Source: Stomoxys calcitrans (taxonomy: Eukaryota; Arthropoda; Insecta; Diptera; Muscidae). From it: a stretch of DNA of 64,000 bases. The notes beneath the pieces are model-generated. The model was not told where the DNA came from. It ran no database searches and saw only the letters and a program-made list of their open reading frames with translations. How positions within the stretch are numbered: position 1 is the stretch's first letter; each line of letters opens with the position of its first letter. The DNA lies in contig NC_081554.1 in assembly GCF_963082655.1 (NCBI RefSeq), positions 120,603,869 to 120,667,868 on the forward strand. Direction: 5' to 3'. The position numbers were made by a program, and so were the translations under genes. Shown here in pieces: positions 1 to 10,514 of the stretch.

Positions 1-49
1 CTGAAATTGAATCGAAATGTACCATCTATAGCTTTTAAGAATTGACACC

Positions 50-800
50 ATTTAAAAAAATTACCAACTCTTCGTCAGTCTCTTGTGCTTATTGAAGTTC
101 CATTAGAAAACCTGAAGTAGGCATCGATATCGCATTGAGGCGAGAAAATGCGTCTGCCACCGTGTTCTCAGGTCCTGCCAAATATATAATCTCAGTTGTG
201 AATTGCGAGATAAAGTCTAAGTATCTCAGTTGTCGAGGTGAAACTTTCTATGTTTTTTGAGAAAAAGCGTAGATTAAAGCAATTCTCTGTCATATGTACT
301 ATAGTTTCTTTCAGAAATACTTTACTTCCGGGGGCAAAAAACGAGAGGCTGCCAAACTCCATTATGGTTCCGTTCTAGAACTGCACCTATTGCAATATCT
401 GATGCATCCGCAGTAAGAGCTAGGTCTGAGGTTGAAGCCGGACGAGCAAGCATGGTTGCATGAAGTAGGCTCTCCCTACAAGCCAAAAATGCTCTCTATG
501 CCTCGGATGTCCAAGGGACTTTCCTCATATCATTCTTCTTCGTATCTTTGGGAAATTCGTTTAATGGCGCCTGCAATTGAGCGGCATGAGGTATACATCG
601 ACGATAAAAATTTTTTACATCAAGAAATCTACGAAGTTCACAAATCGTTTCGGGCTTAGCATAGTTTTCGATTCCGGTTACTCCTTATATCGGAGGTTTC
701 GAGCCATTGCCGTTGATAATATATCCAAGAAACTTAACTTCAGATTGGCCGAAACAACATTTACTAACATTTATTGTGGGAGACGATGGAGACATACAAC
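50..800 (-). pseudogene. Ty3/Gypsy RT-RNase H relic
   Basis: Read on the minus strand in broken frames, this stretch gives the end of a Ty3/Gypsy reverse transcriptase followed by RNase H. Recognisable pieces in order are a palm/thumb segment resembling FLGYIINGNG, the connection PWTSEAQRAF, the RNase H start LALTADASDIAIGAVLE (catalytic D in TADAS) and, nearer the window edge, a segment resembling NYSTYDRELL. Stops and frame changes interrupt all of it. The family copies RNA to DNA during retrotransposition; this copy cannot. It continues upstream into the protease relic. The rest of pol would lie left of the window. Confidence 0.75.
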
Positions 801-999
801 GTCTTGACCAGTTGTCTATATGTTGTGGACGACAATGGGCTCAAAAGCTGGCTTGGGAGTCAATGTCGTAGTTGCTATGTTCATCAATTCATTCAATTCA
901 TCAACCAATTTTTTAAGTTGATGTAGAAAGAATTGAAATGTTAAAAATACCAGCCATCCGAATTTCACCACGGCTTCATAATTTCGTCGTATTATCAAT

Positions 1000-1400
1000 G
1001 AGACATCTTCTTTTCAGATCGATCATCAATTTGTAATTAATTGAAAAGTCGGCTCCCAATCTAGGCGATTTGACGTATGCTAGAATTCACGTCGAAAACC
1101 AAGGTCTAATTTGAAAATACAATGACCATTGGTTTGAGTAGCGCGTCCATTGACTGTGAGAAGTTTTATGATGGATTGCTTAAAAGTTGCTTTAAGTAAT
1201 AATGGTCGTACTACAGCACAACAGAGCCGGAGTCAATTGAAAAGTACAACTTTGTAGATTTATCGAAAATATGTAAAAGGTTTTGTGGCTGTCGCTGTCG
1301 CCAACCCTGTGGACTGACGACAGCCCAACTAGTTTCCCGATACATTGTTGTAACTAATGCAATTAAGTTTGCAATGCTAACTATCGATAATCGCAACATT
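1000..1400 (-). pseudogene. Gypsy aspartic protease region relic
   Basis: Minus-strand reading shows LHIFDKSTKLYFSIDSGSV, matching the Gypsy protease entry where the active site is normally DTG or DSG followed by A and S. Broken pieces of the downstream protease fold follow (LTVNGRATQTNGH, LDLGFRREF, GADF-like). Order and strand agree with the RT-RNase H relic at 50-800, so both belong to one decayed gag-pol. Several stops separate the blocks. The element type is fairly sure; the lineage within Gypsy is not. Confidence 0.6.
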
Positions 1401-1446
1401 CGATATTTTCGATAGTTTTAATAATAAATAACGATAGTATCGATAC
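1385..1446. promoter_or_regulatory. Cluster of CGATA motifs
   Basis: Five CGATA pentamers lie within about 60 bp, two of them inside TATCGATA-like palindromes, and another TATCGATA-like site is near 1665. In Drosophila, CGATA clusters are bound by BEAF-32 and TATCGATA by DREF. Function here is inference only. The cluster sits just upstream (minus sense) of the Gypsy protease relic and may be part of that element. Confidence 0.3.
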
Positions 1447-1449
1447 CAT

Positions 1450-2400
1450 CGTTAATTTCCCATCACCTATATTTCAAACGAAATTGAGAAGTAAAAATCA
1501 AGAGATCGATTTATTTACAAGCAATATTAATGCACAGACCAAAGAAAACCAAGGTTTATAAAGTTAGTTGGAAGTCATGAGAGAAATCAGTGTACAAAAT
1601 GTTAGTCTAATCGGATAAAAATTACACCCTCTATAGGAGCAATGTATCTTAAAGGAAAGATAGTATCGATAGTGTCATCAATATTTTGCCAGCTCTAGCT
1701 GAGCAGCGTCTCAAAACTTCTGATGTTATCAACAAAGCAAATTCTCACTTGAATTTTTGTTGGCTCGAGCACTGCTTCGAGATCTTACCTTTTTGTTGAA
1801 TTTGTATGTTATCGACTTTGTCGAATAATGTCTTAATAGTCTTGCAAATATCTGCTAAAGATAGCTGAGAGTTTTTGGCATCCGTCATACAAAAGCGAAT
1901 GATCTTTCTATTTGGGCGAACCAGAACTCAGCATTATGCTTATAAAACTTAGGTATGTATATGTAACCGATGCATTTCAGGTCGTGGCACATCACTTGAA
2001 GTCTACCGTGCTTCTCGCAAAGAATAGACTTCACTCTGAAAACCCTCCATATCTTTTAGAATACCTTCCATTTCTGACATCTCTGTATCACTGGAGTCGA
2101 AAAAATACAAATCCTCGCCGCTACCAGAATCTTCCTTATAATCGATGTTTCTCATTGCCGCAAGTTGTATTGGTTGGTATGCATCAACAAAAAACAAAAT
2201 TTGTCACAGCAAAACGATGCATGCACAAAATGTGATGAAATTGACGTTGAATTTGAAAATTCTGCGCTGCTCTGCTTCCAAGAATACAATTTTCCAAAAA
2301 CGTTGAAATCAGTTGCATTTCAAACCGTAAGTGAAATGCAGTTATCACCAATATAGTTGTTGTTGCCAATAAAAGACTCAAATTTAATTTAACAACTATT
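1450..2400. other. No clear gene; possible gag-side remnant
   Basis: No recognisable gene. Minus-strand readings at about 1690-1890 have short charged segments that could be Gypsy gag. An acidic 64-residue open frame runs 2197-2003 (minus) with Ser/Asp/Glu-rich text but no family I recognise. Given the Gypsy relic next door, a gag remnant is the simplest guess. Confidence 0.3.
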
Positions 2401-2403
2401 TAA

Positions 2404-3520
2404 ATCCACCATAGGATGGGGGTATACTACAATAATTTCGTCATTCTGTTTGTAACACCTCGAAATATGCGTCTAAGACCCCATAAAGTATATATATTCT
2501 TGATCGTCGTGACATTTTAAGTCGTACTAGCCATGTCCGTCCGTCTGTCTGTCGAAAGCACGCAAACTTTTGAAGGAATAGAGCTAGCTGCTTGAAACTT
2601 TGCACAAATACTTCTTATTAGTGTAGGTCGGTTGGGCTTATAAATGGGCCAAATCGGTCCATGTTTTGATATAAAGGGTGATTTTTTTGAGGTTAGGATT
2701 TTCATGCATTAGTATTTGACAGATCACGTGGGATTTCAGACATGGTGTCAAAGAGAAAGATGCTCAGTATGCTTTGACATTTCATCATGAATAGACTTAC
2801 TAACGAGCAACGCTTGCAAATCATTGAATTTTATTACCAAAATCAGTGTTCGGTTCGAAATGTGTTCAAATTTTGACAAATTTTGTTCAGCGATGAGGCT
2901 CATTTCTGGTTGAATGGCTACGTAAATAAGCAAAATTGCCGCATTTTGAGTGAAGAGCAACCAGAAGCCGTTCAAGAACTGCCCATGCATCCCGAAAAAT
3001 GCACTGTTTGGTGTGGTTTGTACGCTGGTGGAATCATTGGACCGTATTTTTTCAAAGATGCTGTTGGACGCAACGTTACGGTGAATGAACACATTTCGAA
3101 CCGAACACTGATTTTGGTAATAAAATTCAATGATTTGCAAGCGTTGCTCGTTAGTAAGTCTATTCATGATGAAATGTCTAAGCATACTGAGCATCTTTCT
3201 CTTTGACACCATGTCTGAAATCCCACGTGATCTGTCAAATACTAATGCATGAAAATCCTAACCTCAAAAAAATCACCCTTTAGCTACCATATAAACCGAT
3301 CTTGGGTCTTGACTTCTTTAACCTCTAGAGGGCGCAATTCTTGTCCGATTTCACTGAAATTTCGCACATAGTGTTTTGATATCACTTCCAACAACTGTGC
3401 TAAGAATTGTTCAAATCGGTCTATAACCTGATATAGCTGCCATATAAACCGATCTTGGGTGTATGTCCATAGTGGTATGTGGCGGATTAATATACGCACC
3501 CTCTTTTCAGCCTAACCGAA
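2404..3520 (+). repeat. Family A dispersed repeat, copy A1 (split)
   Basis: The copy starts with a CCACCATAGGATGGGGGTAT boundary, then the family order: TTTGTAACACCTCGAAATAT, GACCCCATAAAGTATATATA, CCGTCCGTCTGTCTGTCGAA, then units containing CCATATAAACCGATCTTGGG. It is split by a mariner derivative at 2674-3280, after which the repeat resumes in register. The right end fades into a segment containing GTCCATAGTGG that recurs near 16420. Boundaries are approximate. Confidence 0.75.
2674..3280 (+). mobile_element. Mariner derivative with fold-back ends
   Basis: Flanked by TA on both sides, with ends AAGGGTGATTTTTTTGAGG and its complement. The first half carries broken mariner transposase text: MNRLTNEQRLQIIEFYYQNQ, then FSDEAHFWLNGY (first catalytic D region), then HPEKCTVWCGL and GRNVTVNEH. 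The remainder of the transposase is missing. In its place the first ~170 bp is repeated in inverted orientation, so the ends are long inverted arms. A short internal deletion also joins the N-terminal block to FSDEAHF. It cannot encode transposase and would depend on a full element. The junction is shared with 26843-27279. Confidence 0.85.
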
Positions 3521-4189
3521 CCTAAAAAGTAGGTATTGTGTCTGCGGCAGTTTCAAAACAATAAAAATTAATAATGAATTGTAGACAGTTAGTTAAAATT
3601 GTAATCTGAAAAGCTTTGGCATTAAACAATAAGATGTAATGTACAAGTCTTTGAAGAATTTTTAAGTCTAAAATCAACATTTTGTTGTCCGAAAAAAGCA
3701 GTAGATGTTTGCTGTTTTAGCAAAAAATTACTGCTGTCTTATTTGCTGTAGATTTTCTGCAAATTTCTCTGGGTGGGGGCTAGTTGAATGAAAAAAGGAT
3801 TTTAGACAATTATTTCTTATTGAAAATTATCTTATTTGAGGAGGACATAAATAATCATTAGTTGACGAAAATAAATCAAATAAAATATTAAATTCAAATA
3901 AAATGGACAGCCTCTTTGTATTTCTGATTTTTAGTTCTACCACCTTTTCTTATTTTAGCTCCAATAAATTGAGAAAACTTAAGGTCTTATAAGGACATGA
4001 TGCAAATTATAAGCATATATGGCGATAGATGGATAAAATGTTTGTCGGGCAACTTTTTTATCGAAAACGGATTTCCGATCGATTCGAAGAAGAATTAATC
4101 GACATCATTTAAGCAGAATGTAGATAGCTCTTCTTAAAAATTGGTGAATATTTATTTTTTTCAAAGTTCAAGGAATGCTTCGAATTTTA
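3521..4189. other. AT-rich spacer, nothing recognised
   Basis: No coding text, tRNA or inverted-repeat boundary stands out. Confidence 0.4.
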
Positions 4190-4745
4190 GGTGAAGTGGC
4201 CCCCTATACTTCGACATGAATTTGTATGGCAGATTCATTATCTACTCCTGCATACTTTTCATTTGATACCCATATTGTTCTTATCGGTCCACTTTTGATT
4301 TTGGGTGGTGTTTTAAGATTAACGGTGGAGGATCCGCCCCCTTCCGTTGTCAATAAATTATAAACCCTATTCCTACTTTCTGACCATATTCGCAATCTAC
4401 TCCCGAATACCTTTCATTTGAGTCCCATATTGTCATGATCGTCAAATAAACCTATTTTAAGGGGTTTTGGGGCTGGGGCGGCCCCCAGTTACTTGGACCC
4501 AACTTTTATTTCGAAATACGTACTCTTCTCTTGAATACCTTTCATTTGAATCCCATATTGTGCCGATCGGTTCACTTTTATTTTTGGGTAATACTTTTGG
4601 TCCGCCCCAACCCGATATCAAAAAATTATTTAACCTATGTTTCCTTCCAGAAAATTTCAAGGTAATCGGTTGAACCGTTTTTGAGTCGATACGCAACAAA
4701 CAAAGAAACCGACAAACAAACACAAATTGAATTCTATATATAAGA
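4190..4745 (+). repeat. Family F repeat (TTTCATTTGA...CCCATATTG units)
   Basis: Three units of the motif TACCTTTCATTTGAATCCCA followed by a C-rich stretch, spaced about 140-170 bp. It ends with CGACAAACAAACACAAATTG and TATATATAAGATT. The same units recur in opposite context at 63063-64000, where a Helitron-like terminus adjoins them. No coding capacity. Confidence 0.6.
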
Positions 4746-5232
4746 TTATTCATATATAGATTATATTGACTTAGGCACTGTGGAAGGCAGAAAACACATG
4801 TGGATCTAGATCACGTGGTATTGCACGCAAAATGCTAAGATTGGTATTAATTACGATTCATTTTAAATATGTATGTACATATATAAATTATATTGTTATA
4901 GAGGCTCAAAATGGAATCAACAAGTTTTAGTTTTTTTTTTTTTTAACCCTGGGATTATTAAAAAAATATATAAATATTTTTAAGCAATATATTTCTTGCT
5001 TCATTCACAATTTAATCCAATGAAATAACAAGTTTTTATTTATGTTAAAATATAAATTATTAATTTTTTTTAAAACAGTAACAACGTTATTTAAAAGAAA
5101 TGTAAATTTTTAAATAAATGGTTTATTGAGTAAATTGCCATTTCAATTGGATTTTTGAGCTGGTCATAAATCCAAATTCCAATATTTCTTATCAATAATA
5201 CAATTTCTTTTACAGGTCCGATTTCAGCATAC
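4746..5232 (+). repeat. Left arm of a 4.8-kb inverted repeat pair
   Basis: This arm matches, in reverse complement, 9048-9535. Shared blocks include TAGATTATATTGA near the outer edge, TGTGGATCTAGAT, TTTTAAATATGT, GAGGCTCAAAATG, ATTTAAAAGAAATG and, at the inner edge, GGTCCGATTTCA. Similarity is moderate, with indels. The arm stops where family A copy A2 begins. Confidence 0.65.
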
Positions 5233-5233
5233 T

Positions 5234-6743
5234 TTTATACCCTCCACCATAGGATGGGGGGTTTACTAATTTCTTCATTCTGTTTGTAACTACTCGAAAT
5301 ATTCGTCTGAGACCCCATAAAGTATATATATTCTTGATCGTCGCGACATTTTATGTCGATTCTGTTTGTAACTACTCGAAATATTCGTCTGAGACCCCAT
5401 AAGTATATATATTCTTGATCGTCGCGACATTTTATGTCGATCTAGCCTTGTCCGTCCATACGTCTGTCTATCAAAAGCACGCTAACATCCGAAGGAATAC
5501 TTATTATTAGTGTAGGTCGGTTGGTATTGTAAATGGGCCATATCGATCCATGTTTTGATATAGCTGCCATATAAACCGATCTTGGGTCTTAACTTCTTGA
5601 ACCTCTAGAGTGCGCAATTCTTATCCGATTATAATGAAATTTTGCACGACGTGTTTTGTTATGATACCCAACAACTTTTCCAAGTATGGTTCAAATCGAT
5701 TCATAACCTGATATAGCTCCCATATAAACCGATCTTGGGTCTTGAATTCTTGAGCCTGTAGAAGGCGCAATTCTTATCCGAATGGACTGAATTTTTGCAC
5801 GTAGTATTTTGTTATGATACCCAACAACTGTGCCAAGTATGGTTCAAATCGGTCTATAACCTGATAAAGCTATCATATAAACAGTTCTGGGGACTTGACT
5901 TCTTGAGCCCGTAGAGTGCGCAATTCTTATCCGATTGGAATGAAATTTTGCACGACGTGTTTTGTTATGATATCCAACAACTTTGCCAAGTATGGTTCAA
6001 GTCGGTCTATAACCTGATATAGCTGCCATATAAACCGATCTTGGGTCTTGACTTCTTGAGCCAGTAGAAGGCGCAATTTTTATCCGATTGGAGTGAAATT
6101 TTGAACGTAGTATTTTGTTATGATACCCAACAACTGTGCCAAGTATGGTTCAAATCGGTTAATAACCTGATATAGCTGTCATATAAACAGATATAGGGAC
6201 TTGACTTCTTGAGCTTCTAGAGGGCGCAATTCCTATCCAATTTGACTGAAATTTTGCATGACGTATTTTATTCGTACTTTCAACAACTGTGTCAAATAAG
6301 GTTCAAATCGGTCCATAACTTGATATGGCTGCCATATAAACCGATCTGGGATTTTGACTTCTTGAGCCTGTAGAGGTCGCAATTATTATCCGATTTGCCT
6401 GAAATTTTGTACGATGGATTCTCTCATGACCATCAACATACTTGTTTATTATGGTCTGAATCGGTCTATAGCCCGATACAGCTCCCATATAAATCGATCT
6501 CTCTATTTTACTTCTTGAGCCCCCAAAGGGCGCAATTCTTATTCGAATTGGCTGACATATAATTTAATTGTAGTGCAAACCGGACCATATCTTGATATCG
6601 CTCTAATAGCAGAGCAAATCTTTTCTTATATCCTTTTTTTTTTGCCTGAGAAGAGATGCTGGGAAAAGAACTCGACAAATGCGATCCATGGTGGAGGGTA
6701 TATAAGATTCGGCCCGGCCGAACTTAGCACGCTTTTACTTGTT
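5234..6743 (+). repeat. Family A repeat, copy A2, 153-bp tandem array
   Basis: The most complete family A copy. It begins TTTTATACCCTCCACCAT and ends with GATCCATGGTGGAGGGTATA followed by GGCCCGGCCGAAC, so TATACCCTCCACCAT is inverted at the two ends. Inside, a 5' block of about 80 bp is tandemly doubled (5275-5440). Then come about seven units beginning TGATATAGCTGCCATATAAA at roughly 5556, 5709, 5862, 6015, 6168, 6320 and 6474, a period of 153 bp. Each unit carries GGCGCAATTCTTATCCGA and CCAACAACTGTGCCAAGTA. No coding capacity. Confidence 0.8.
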
Positions 6744-6754
6744 TGAATTAATTT

Positions 6755-8380
6755 TTTCAGTGTGGTGGATTAACCAGGTGTAAAGCCACACTGCTAGAGC
6801 TCCATTATGTTGTTGATTTTAGAATTTAATCTTTCACACAGTACGCTCAATTGTACCTTCTACGCGATGGGGAGGAGACTTATTCCTCTATAGTTGGCAC
6901 ATACCGTCTTGTTCACTTTATTGTGTACGGGACGTAGTATGCTGAAATTTCAATCAACTGGAACTGCTTCATGGACCTCGTTTTGACTAGGTGGTTCACA
7001 TTCTATACCAACATCAGCGATTGGTTCTGTGGTATACTCATGATAACCATCATCGGATACCAGCAGCTGGGAAAAGTATTATTTCCACATCCTCAGAAGA
7101 CTATCTATATCAGTTATCAGACTTCAAGAGGATGTGCCTGGACCAAAGCCATTGGTTTGATGTTTAATTCTTTGGTTGAATTTTCGGACTTCATTTTGGC
7201 TCCTGAATATCTCGATTCGTTCACATTCACGTCTTTCCATTTCCTTCTTCTTTTTGCGGAAGAGACGCTTTTCCTCCCTACCTAACTCGTTGCTACCGAC
7301 TTTAAGGTTGCCCTGTATGCCGCACTCTTTGCTTTAGTAGCTTTTTGGTACTCCTGGTCGTACCATGGGTTCCTTAGGGGTGGCTTTCGGTATCCAAGTA
7401 CGGATGTGGCGGCTCTTTCCATATAGTGGGCAATGGTTTGCCATTGCGTTGCTTTACTATCGGGACAAGGAGTGATTTCTTCAAGCAATTAGGTCAGCCG
7501 GGTGGAGTATGCTCCTGTCACCTGTTGTGTTTGCAGCTTTCCGATGACGAGATTCCGTGCAGTGTCAGAACGTACGATTCTCGCCGCACTAAGACGAGTG
7601 TGAACATTTGTTGCAACAAGATAATGATCCAAACCGATTGTACGTCTAACACGCTGGTTGAATGTCTTCCATTTATCACATCATGATCCATTTGGCTTTT
7701 CCTGGTGCCAGCCATGTGACCGTGAGAATCCTTCGATGTTGAAATGTGTTGCTACTAATCACCATGTTCTTTGCCGCGGCGAAGTCCATTATCGGAAGTT
7801 TCTTCGTGTAGGCTGTCCGTCTGTCGCGCCATTGAAATTTTCCTTCCCTATTTTCGCATTAATATCATAAGCGGGACATCGGTCATATTTGACGGTTGAC
7901 GCTCGTAGAAAATATCCATATCTTCCGTTGGGACATGGGCACAAATAAGGCTGATGTTGAAGAATTTGGCCCTTATGCGAATTGTGGCTAGTCTATCATC
8001 CATCGGAGTAAACCTGGAGACATGGTGTTTCAGTCTCCCACTAACCACAAATCCGAACCCAAATTCATGCCTCGTTTCATGGCAGCTATAAAAAATGGCG
8101 TCACCTCTCGGTGTTGTTATGGAGCCCTTCCCGTCCCATCGCACTTCCTGTACGGCGGTAATATATGCCCTGTATTTATCCAATGCATCCGCCAGTGCAT
8201 ATACTGCGCCCTCTCCATAAAGATTGCGGACATTCCAGGTCCAGATATACAAATCATTAATATAGGGGGATCCGTTTTTAATATCCTTTGTTTTTTTTTT
8301 TTCAAAGTAATTTCTTCAAGTTTTCCGGGTGTTAGAGTACTATCCCGACGCCCCAACCCATAATTTTGTCGTTCTACAGG
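6755..8380 (-). pseudogene. RTE-like LINE relic (endonuclease to RT)
   Basis: Minus-strand text starts near 8356 and gives an apurinic-type endonuclease: TWNVRNLYGEGAVYALADAL, then ITAVQEVRWDGKG (catalytic E of QE), FGFGFVVSGRLKHHV and ISLICAHVPTEDMD. A linker follows around 7480-7290 (PPLRNPWYDQEYQKATKAK). Early RT motifs at about 6990-6760 resemble NYRGISLLPIA and QCGFTPG. These are typical of RTE-class elements, which carry endonuclease and RT in one frame. Stops, frameshifts and internal deletions disable it. The RT core and 3' end are missing. Confidence 0.75.
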
Positions 8381-8407
8381 TGAACTCGTAGCACATTTTT
8401 GGTGACT

Positions 8408-8634
8408 ATCTTATTCATGGCCGACTTGGGGGTGTTGGATGCCAAGCAACGGTTTTGATTGGTTTTAACTTGGGAAAGTCGAGGCAAACCTCCCCAGGTA
8501 ACACCTTGGGGAGGTTTTTGTCTACATTTTAGATGAAGGAAGACCAAGATAAGCCTCGACTTTCACAAGTTAAAACCAATCAAAACCGTTGCTTGGCATC
8601 CAACATCCCCAAGTCGGCCATGAATAACTTAAAG
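8408..8634. repeat. Nested hairpin next to LINE 5' end
   Basis: Arms at 8408-8485 and 8552-8634 are near-perfect inverted copies (shared core GCCAAGCAACGGTTTTGATT). The loop contains its own stem, AAACCTCCCC against GGGGAGGTTT, separated by 12 bp. It lies at the 5' side of the minus-strand RTE-like relic, so the arms may be head-to-head copies of that element's 5' leader. No protein is encoded. Confidence 0.8.
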
Positions 8635-9047
8635 AGGATAAAACACAGGATCCTTGAGTTGAATATAGTTCTTTGTTACAGGGCATTCCGATAACTATTG
8701 TTTGATCAAGATTAGGTTTATAGCTGCACTAAGTTAAACGCATTCCACAGTATGGTGAGAATTAAAAATAAAAAAAAACTTACCAAAGCCAGGCTTCTGA
8801 CATCAGCATACATAGGCCAAGCCGTCAAGAATTCAAAGCTGCTGAGCGCCTTCAGCTCTTTGCGTCGTAAAGAGTATATACATTCTTGAACCTCTTGATT
8901 TGTTTGATTTCAGACTTGAGCCAGTCTGCGGATCTTCAATATCAAAATAAAAAAGATTAAAAACAATAAATCTATCCCTCTTTCGATATGAACTCACAGA
9001 AAAAATTAAAAAATATGTTCAATTAAGATATTTGCACATTCAACCAA
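8635..9047. other. Spacer, nothing recognised
   Basis: AT-rich sequence with no gene, RNA or repeat boundary that I can support. Confidence 0.4.
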
Positions 9048-9535
9048 AAAATTTGTTGAAATCGGACCTATGAAGGAATTTGTGTTATTGATTAACAATA
9101 TTGCGATTTCGATTTATGATAAGCTCAAAAATCCAATTAATGTGGCTAATAACTCAACCAAACATTCATTTCTTTTAAATAACGTTTTATTATTTTAATA
9201 AAAATAAGCAATTAAAATTTATCACATTAATAAAAAACTATTTCATTGGATTAAATTACGTAAAAAACATGACAAATATTTATTTATATTTTTCTTAATA
9301 TTTCCAATTCCAAAAATTTTCGATTTCATTTTGAGCCTTTCTCCGTTGTCGGCGACACCGTCTGTACAGAATATTGCAAACAATATAATTTATATACACA
9401 CATATTTAAAAAGAATTATAATCAATACTAATCTTAGCATTGTTCAGGGAATACCGCGAAATCTAGATCCACATATGTTATATTCCAGCCTCAGCAACCA
9501 ACTCAATATAATCTACATATATATGGATAATAAAA
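9048..9535 (-). repeat. Right arm of the 4.8-kb inverted repeat pair
   Basis: Reverse-complement counterpart of 4746-5232 (inner edge GAAATCGGACC, outer edge TCAATATAATCTACATATAT). An insertion of about 25 bp around GTTGTCGGCGACACCGTCTG distinguishes it from the left arm. The two arms are either the termini of one large element or two oppositely oriented copies of one repeat. Confidence 0.65.
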
Positions 9536-9572
9536 TATTAAAATTAGAATATATTAATAATATGTATTTATA

Positions 9573-9808
9573 TTGGGTTGCCCAAAAAGTAATTGCGGAT
9601 TTTTCATATGTCGGCGTTGACAAATTTTTTCACAGCTTGTGACTCTGTAATTGCATTCTTTCTTCTGTCAGTTATCAGCTGTAACTTTTAGCTTGCTTTA
9701 GAAAAAAAGTGTAAAAAAAGTATATTTGATTAAAGTTCATTCTAAGTTTTATTAAAAATGCATTTACTTTCTTTTAAAAAATCCGCAATTACTTTTTGGG
9801 CAACCCAA
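9573..9808 (+). mobile_element. Mariner MITE, copy a (236 bp)
   Basis: Complete copy flanked by TA. Both ends read TTGGGTTGCCCAAAAAGTAA inwards, with about 33 bp of terminal inverted repeat. The interior has ACAGCTTGTGACTCTG and TTAGCTTGCTTTAGAAAAA and no transposase. TA target and end structure indicate a non-autonomous mariner-type element. Confidence 0.9.
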
Positions 9809-9810
9809 TA

Positions 9811-10320
9811 AATATCATGTTAACATTCTACAATATCCTCCAATTTGTTGTGTTTGGCATTTACCGATTCTATATGTTCACATACAGCATTTTTCTGCAT
9901 TACGCTATTTCAGCTTAAAATTTTTCGCAATAAATTTATTTAATTTGAAATTATAACAACTTCTAAATTTCTTGATATTTTGTTTTTTGTCTAGCCACGC
10001 CACTTTGTGTCTGTATGTGATCGAAACTAGACATATATTGGACTCGCTCGCACTTCTTTTCGCATTACATATGCGTGAAAGGGAACCCAATGTAATCTTG
10101 GTCAATACACAATATATACTATTAAATAAAAATGTAATTCGTACAATTAAGAATATGTTCAACGTATGCCTTCTTTACCAATCACTTGCCGTGATACAAA
10201 AAATATCGAATTTCTGTGTCAAAAATAATTAAAGCAGTTAACACCTAGTTTGAAAAGTTTTTTATAAGTCAAAATACCATGTTTAATCGGGCAAATTAAT
10301 ACCTATATTTTTTCTAAGCA
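9811..10320. other. AT-rich spacer before the mariner relic
   Basis: No recognisable gene. Overlapping short open frames on both strands at 9905-10232 have no family signature. Confidence 0.35.
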
Positions 10321-10514
10321 ATGCATTCAGAAAAACTCACAGTTTGGTGCGGTTTATGGGCTAGTGGCATCATTGAACCGAACTTTTTCAAAGATGATGC
10401 GAATCGTAACATAACTGTGAATGGTGAGCGCTACCGTGAGATGATATACAATTTTTTTTTTGCCCAAAATACAAGAGCTTGATTTGCATGACATGTGGTT
10501 TGAACAAAACGGTG
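10321..10514 (+). pseudogene. Mariner transposase relic, 5' part
   Basis: Plus-strand text gives EKLTVWCGLWASGIIEPNFF and NRNITVNGERYREM, the central region of a mariner transposase. After a frameshift in the T-run the text continues toward the second catalytic motif. That motif reads QNGATCHTA across the insertion, where the family has QDGA, so the catalytic D is already lost. The 5' part of the gene is missing. The relic is interrupted at 10514 by the RAG1/Transib-type element and resumes at 15876/15881. Confidence 0.85.
10510..10514. other. Target-site duplication CGGTG (left)
   Basis: CGGTG immediately precedes the CACAGTG end and is repeated at 15876-15880 after the opposite end. Removing the element and one CGGTG restores the mariner reading across the join (AACGGTGCCACATGC). 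The 5-bp GC-rich duplication is as known for Transib and RAG transposition. Confidence 0.95.

Noticed and set aside
5556..6620. CRISPR-like or centromeric satellite array
   Set aside because: The 153-bp units have no spacers and sit within a dispersed element; nothing shows centromeric location.
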